A DNA stretch of 64,000 bases, from NCBI GenBank assembly GCA_027484145.1, contig JAIXUH010000007.1:227647-291646 (forward strand). Reading direction: 5' to 3'. A program made the translations under genes and the position numbers. The first letter of the stretch is position 1; every line of letters starts with the position of its first letter. The DNA comes from Rhodobacter sp. Its GTDB lineage: Bacteria > Pseudomonadota > Alphaproteobacteria > Rhodobacterales > Rhodobacteraceae. Of this stretch, positions 61,889 to 64,000 are shown piece after piece. The notes beneath the pieces are model-generated. The model saw nothing but the letters and a program-made list of their open reading frames with translations, did no database searches and was not told the DNA's origin.

Positions 61889-63202
61889 ATGCTGAACCGC
61901 CGCCGCGTCCTTGGTCTTGCTGCCGCTGCCTTGTCGGCAACGGCCTTGCCCGCGGTGGCGGCGGCCCCCCCCGCCAACCCGACCGATGTGATGACACAGT
62001 GGTATCGGCTGGTGCTGGAACTGATCCGCCATACCGCCACGCAGACCCCGCCCGTTGCCAGCCGCGCCATGGCCTATCTTGGGGTCACGGTCTATGAGGC
62101 GCTTGCCAGCGGCAACCCGGCCATGACCAGCCTTGCCGGGCAGTTGAACGAGTTGACGCCCGTTGCCATTCGACCCGATGCCCTGCACGACGAGGCTTTG
62201 GTGGTTCACGGGGCGATGACGGCATCGGTGCGGCATTTCTTCAGCAATACCGGCCCGACAGGGCAGCGGGCCATCAACGCGGTTGAACGCAAGCTGACCA
62301 AAACCCTGACCACCAACCAGCCCGCCGATGTGATTGAACGCAGCCTTGCCTGCGGTCAGACCGTCGCCACGCATATCATCGCATGGTCGGCGAATGATGG
62401 TGGTGCCGTGGTGGAAAACATGGGCTTTCCGCTGACTTGGACCTTGGGTGAAGGCCCATCGAATTGGGCGCCCACCAGCAAGATCAGCCAGCAGCAGGCC
62501 CCGCTATTGCCCCACTGGGGCAAGAACCGCACCTTTGCGATGCCCCCCGGACCCACGACCTGCGGCCTGCCCCCGCACCCGGAATACAGCGAAGACCCGA
62601 CCTCGCGCTTTTACCTTGAGGCGAAAGAGGTCTATGATACCAGCCTTGCGCTGACGGATGAGCAAAAGGCAATTGCGCGCTTTTGGTCGGATGACCCGAT
62701 GCTGTCCTCAACCCCGCCGGGGCATTGGCTCTATGTGGCGGTTGACTTGATCAAATCCACCAAGATGCAAGCGCCGCGCGCGGCAGACCTTTTGGCGCGC
62801 CTTGGGATTTGCGTGGCCGATGCCTTTATCGCCTGCTGGGCCTCGAAATACGAATACGACCTGCTGCGCCCGGTGACTTACATCAAGCGTCATATCGACC
62901 CGAAGTGGGAACCCCTGCTGATTACCCCGCCCTTTCCGGAATACCCTTCTGGTCATTCGACCCAATCCGGCGCGGCAGCGGCGGTTCTGACGGCGTTCTT
63001 TGGTGACAACTACGCCTTTCTTGACACCACGCACGACGATGAAGGTCTAGAGGGGCGGCAGTTTCCGTCCTTTATGGCTGCGGCCGAGGAAGCAGGCATG
63101 TCGCGGCTCTATGGTGGCATCCATTTCCGCGCTGCCATCGAAGATGGCCTGCGACAGGGCTATTGCACGGGGGCCCATACTGTTGCCCTCAGGACGATGT
63201 GA
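61889..63202 (+). CDS. Vanadium-dependent haloperoxidase / PAP2 superfamily protein, exported
   Basis: A 437-residue protein. N-terminal signal with NRRRVLGLA suggests the Tat route (about 1-26). The vanadate/phosphate-site residues are present in order: K-x6-RP in KYEYDLLRP, PSGH in PEYPSGHST, and SR-x5-H in SRLYGGIHF. Both haloperoxidases and acid phosphatases of this superfamily share them. The GIHFRAA ending is more like the haloperoxidase branch; which halide or substrate is used cannot be told. ATG 61889 follows AAGGA. The stop overlaps the next start (TGATG). Confidence 0.85.
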   Translation: MLNRRRVLGLAAAALSATALPAVAAAPPANPTDVMTQWYRLVLELIRHTATQTPPVASRAMAYLGVTVYEALASGNPAMTSLAGQLNELTPVAIRPDALHDEALVVHGAMTASVRHFFSNTGPTGQRAINAVERKLTKTLTTNQPADVIERSLACGQTVATHIIAWSANDGGAVVENMGFPLTWTLGEGPSNWAPTSKISQQQAPLLPHWGKNRTFAMPPGPTTCGLPPHPEYSEDPTSRFYLEAKEVYDTSLALTDEQKAIARFWSDDPMLSSTPPGHWLYVAVDLIKSTKMQAPRAADLLARLGICVADAFIACWASKYEYDLLRPVTYIKRHIDPKWEPLLITPPFPEYPSGHSTQSGAAAAVLTAFFGDNYAFLDTTHDDEGLEGRQFPSFMAAAEEAGMSRLYGGIHFRAAIEDGLRQGYCTGAHTVALRTM

Positions 63203-64000
63203 TGCGCCACGCCCTGATCCTTTTGCTGCTGGCCAGCCCCGCAACCGCACAGACCGTACCGCAGTTCGTCGAAGAAACCGCCCCATCCGCCCTGACCCAC
63301 AGCTTCGCCGGCGAATGGGAGTTCATGGTGGGCGGTGGTGTCGCGACCTTTGACTGCTCGGGCGATGGCAAGCCCGAAGTGTTGATGTCTGGCGGTATCA
63401 ACCCGGCGGCGCTGTTTGTAAACGAAAGCTCGGCCACCGCATTGTCCTTCCGTAGGGTCGAAAGCGGGCTGGAGCTGGACATGGTGTCGGGCACCTATGC
63501 CATGGACATCGACGCCGATGGCATCACCGATGTGGTGCTGTTGCGGGTGGGCGAAGATACCGTGATGCGCGGCCTTGGCGATTGCAGGTTCGAACGCGCC
63601 AACGAGGCTTGGGCATTCGAGGGCGGCGATGCATGGTCCACCGCCTTTGCCGCCACATGGGAAAAGGGCGCAGACTGGCCCACGCTTGCCATCGGCACCT
63701 ATATTGACCGGGCGGAAGAAGCGTTTCCCTGGGGCAATTGCACCGACAATCAGTTGTATCGAGGCACCAACGGGCGCTTTGCCGCCCCCCTGCCCCTGAC
63801 ACCCAGTTTTTGCGCGCTGTCGATGCTGTTCACAGACTGGAACCGTTCGGGCCAGCCTTCGCTGCGCGTGTCCAACGACCGCGAGTATTACAAGGGCGGG
63901 CAAGAGCAGTTGTGGCACATGGCCCCGAATGAGGCGCCGCGCCTGTTCACTCCCGAAGAAGGCTGGGCGCGCCTGCGCATCTGGGGCATGGGTATCGCCA
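63202..64000 (+). CDS. Secreted FG-GAP/VCBS-type (CRTAC1-like) repeat protein, partial
   Basis: The first 266 residues are visible; the gene continues past the window end. Signal peptide MRHALILLLLASPATAQ, then ETAPSALTHSFAGEWEFMVGGGVATFDCSGDGKPEVLMSGG. The repeated D-x-D/N-x-D-G pattern (DCSGDGKPE, DIDADGITD) is the calcium-binding loop of FG-GAP beta-propeller proteins. WNRSGQPSLRVSND is another such unit. It is translationally coupled to the haloperoxidase-like gene (TGATG), so the two very likely act together in the periplasm or outside. Confidence 0.75.
   Translation, partial: MRHALILLLLASPATAQTVPQFVEETAPSALTHSFAGEWEFMVGGGVATFDCSGDGKPEVLMSGGINPAALFVNESSATALSFRRVESGLELDMVSGTYAMDIDADGITDVVLLRVGEDTVMRGLGDCRFERANEAWAFEGGDAWSTAFAATWEKGADWPTLAIGTYIDRAEEAFPWGNCTDNQLYRGTNGRFAAPLPLTPSFCALSMLFTDWNRSGQPSLRVSNDREYYKGGQEQLWHMAPNEAPRLFTPEEGWARLRIWGMGIA

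Noticed and set aside
1..64000. tRNA genes, CRISPR arrays, insertion sequences, prophage or attachment sites
   Set aside because: None was recognised: no transposase, integrase or repeat-spacer pattern, and no cloverleaf with CCA end was noticed by eye.

Overview
The window looks like chromosomal DNA of a high-GC alphaproteobacterium of the Rhodobacterales (Paracoccaceae/Rhodobacteraceae type). The clues are the gene families (Hint and RTX proteins, cytochrome c', glutathione-dependent formaldehyde dehydrogenase, single-domain XylG, a dnaE2/imuB SOS system), frequent GTG/TTG starts, and two copies of the alphaproteobacterial LexA box GTTC-N7-GTTC. I found no tRNA, rRNA, CRISPR array or insertion sequence. 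All calls come from reading the sequence; no database search was run.

Layout. 1-2.8 kb: start of uvrC, then on the minus strand a pteridine-reductase-like SDR, a 56-residue zinc-ribbon membrane protein, an S49 peptidase and a small membrane protein. 2.9-17.8 kb (minus strand): a probable transcription unit of an O-antigen-polymerase-like protein, a GT4 glycosyltransferase, a type I polyketide synthase (KS-AT-KR-DH-ACP-TE), a GT2 glycosyltransferase and a 1524-residue NRPS-like protein (formyltransferase - eroded C region - adenylation domain interrupted by a luciferase-like monooxygenase - PCP). 18-26 kb: polysaccharide genes (WecG/TagA-like, GT2, CpsD-like ATPase, Wzz/GumC-like, ExoY-like sugar transferase, GT4, one more glycosyltransferase). 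The natural-product synthases are therefore embedded in an exopolysaccharide locus; this is the most interesting part of the window.

26-48 kb: mostly housekeeping and small hypothetical genes: SGNH hydrolase, CnoX chaperedoxin, Lon-N and Trm112 proteins, ImuB, cytochrome c', two I78 inhibitor lipoproteins, formaldehyde dehydrogenase, a divergent LysR/cupin pair, a NYN-LOTUS protein, RidA, a flavin oxidoreductase, DnaE2, GNAT, DapE, a Hint protein, DapD, an RTX protein and a LOG-family protein. imuB and dnaE2 each carry a perfect SOS box but lie 8 kb apart; imuA is not in the window, and DnaE2 ends early, before the usual C-terminal OB region.

48-64 kb: tamB-tamA, then a xylose locus (ROK repressor divergent from xylF-xylH-xylG-xylB-xylA), followed within 10 bases by a vanadium-haloperoxidase/PAP2-type protein translationally coupled to a secreted repeat protein that runs off the window end.

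How the natural-product genes may work together: the adenylation domain has a near-perfect glycine code (DILQMGMIW plus K), so the NRPS-like protein probably loads glycine, formylates it and oxidises it. The single PKS module would then extend, reduce, dehydrate and release a small acid. The interleaved glycosyltransferases and polymerase suggest the product is glycosylated or attached to a surface polysaccharide. The product itself is inference.
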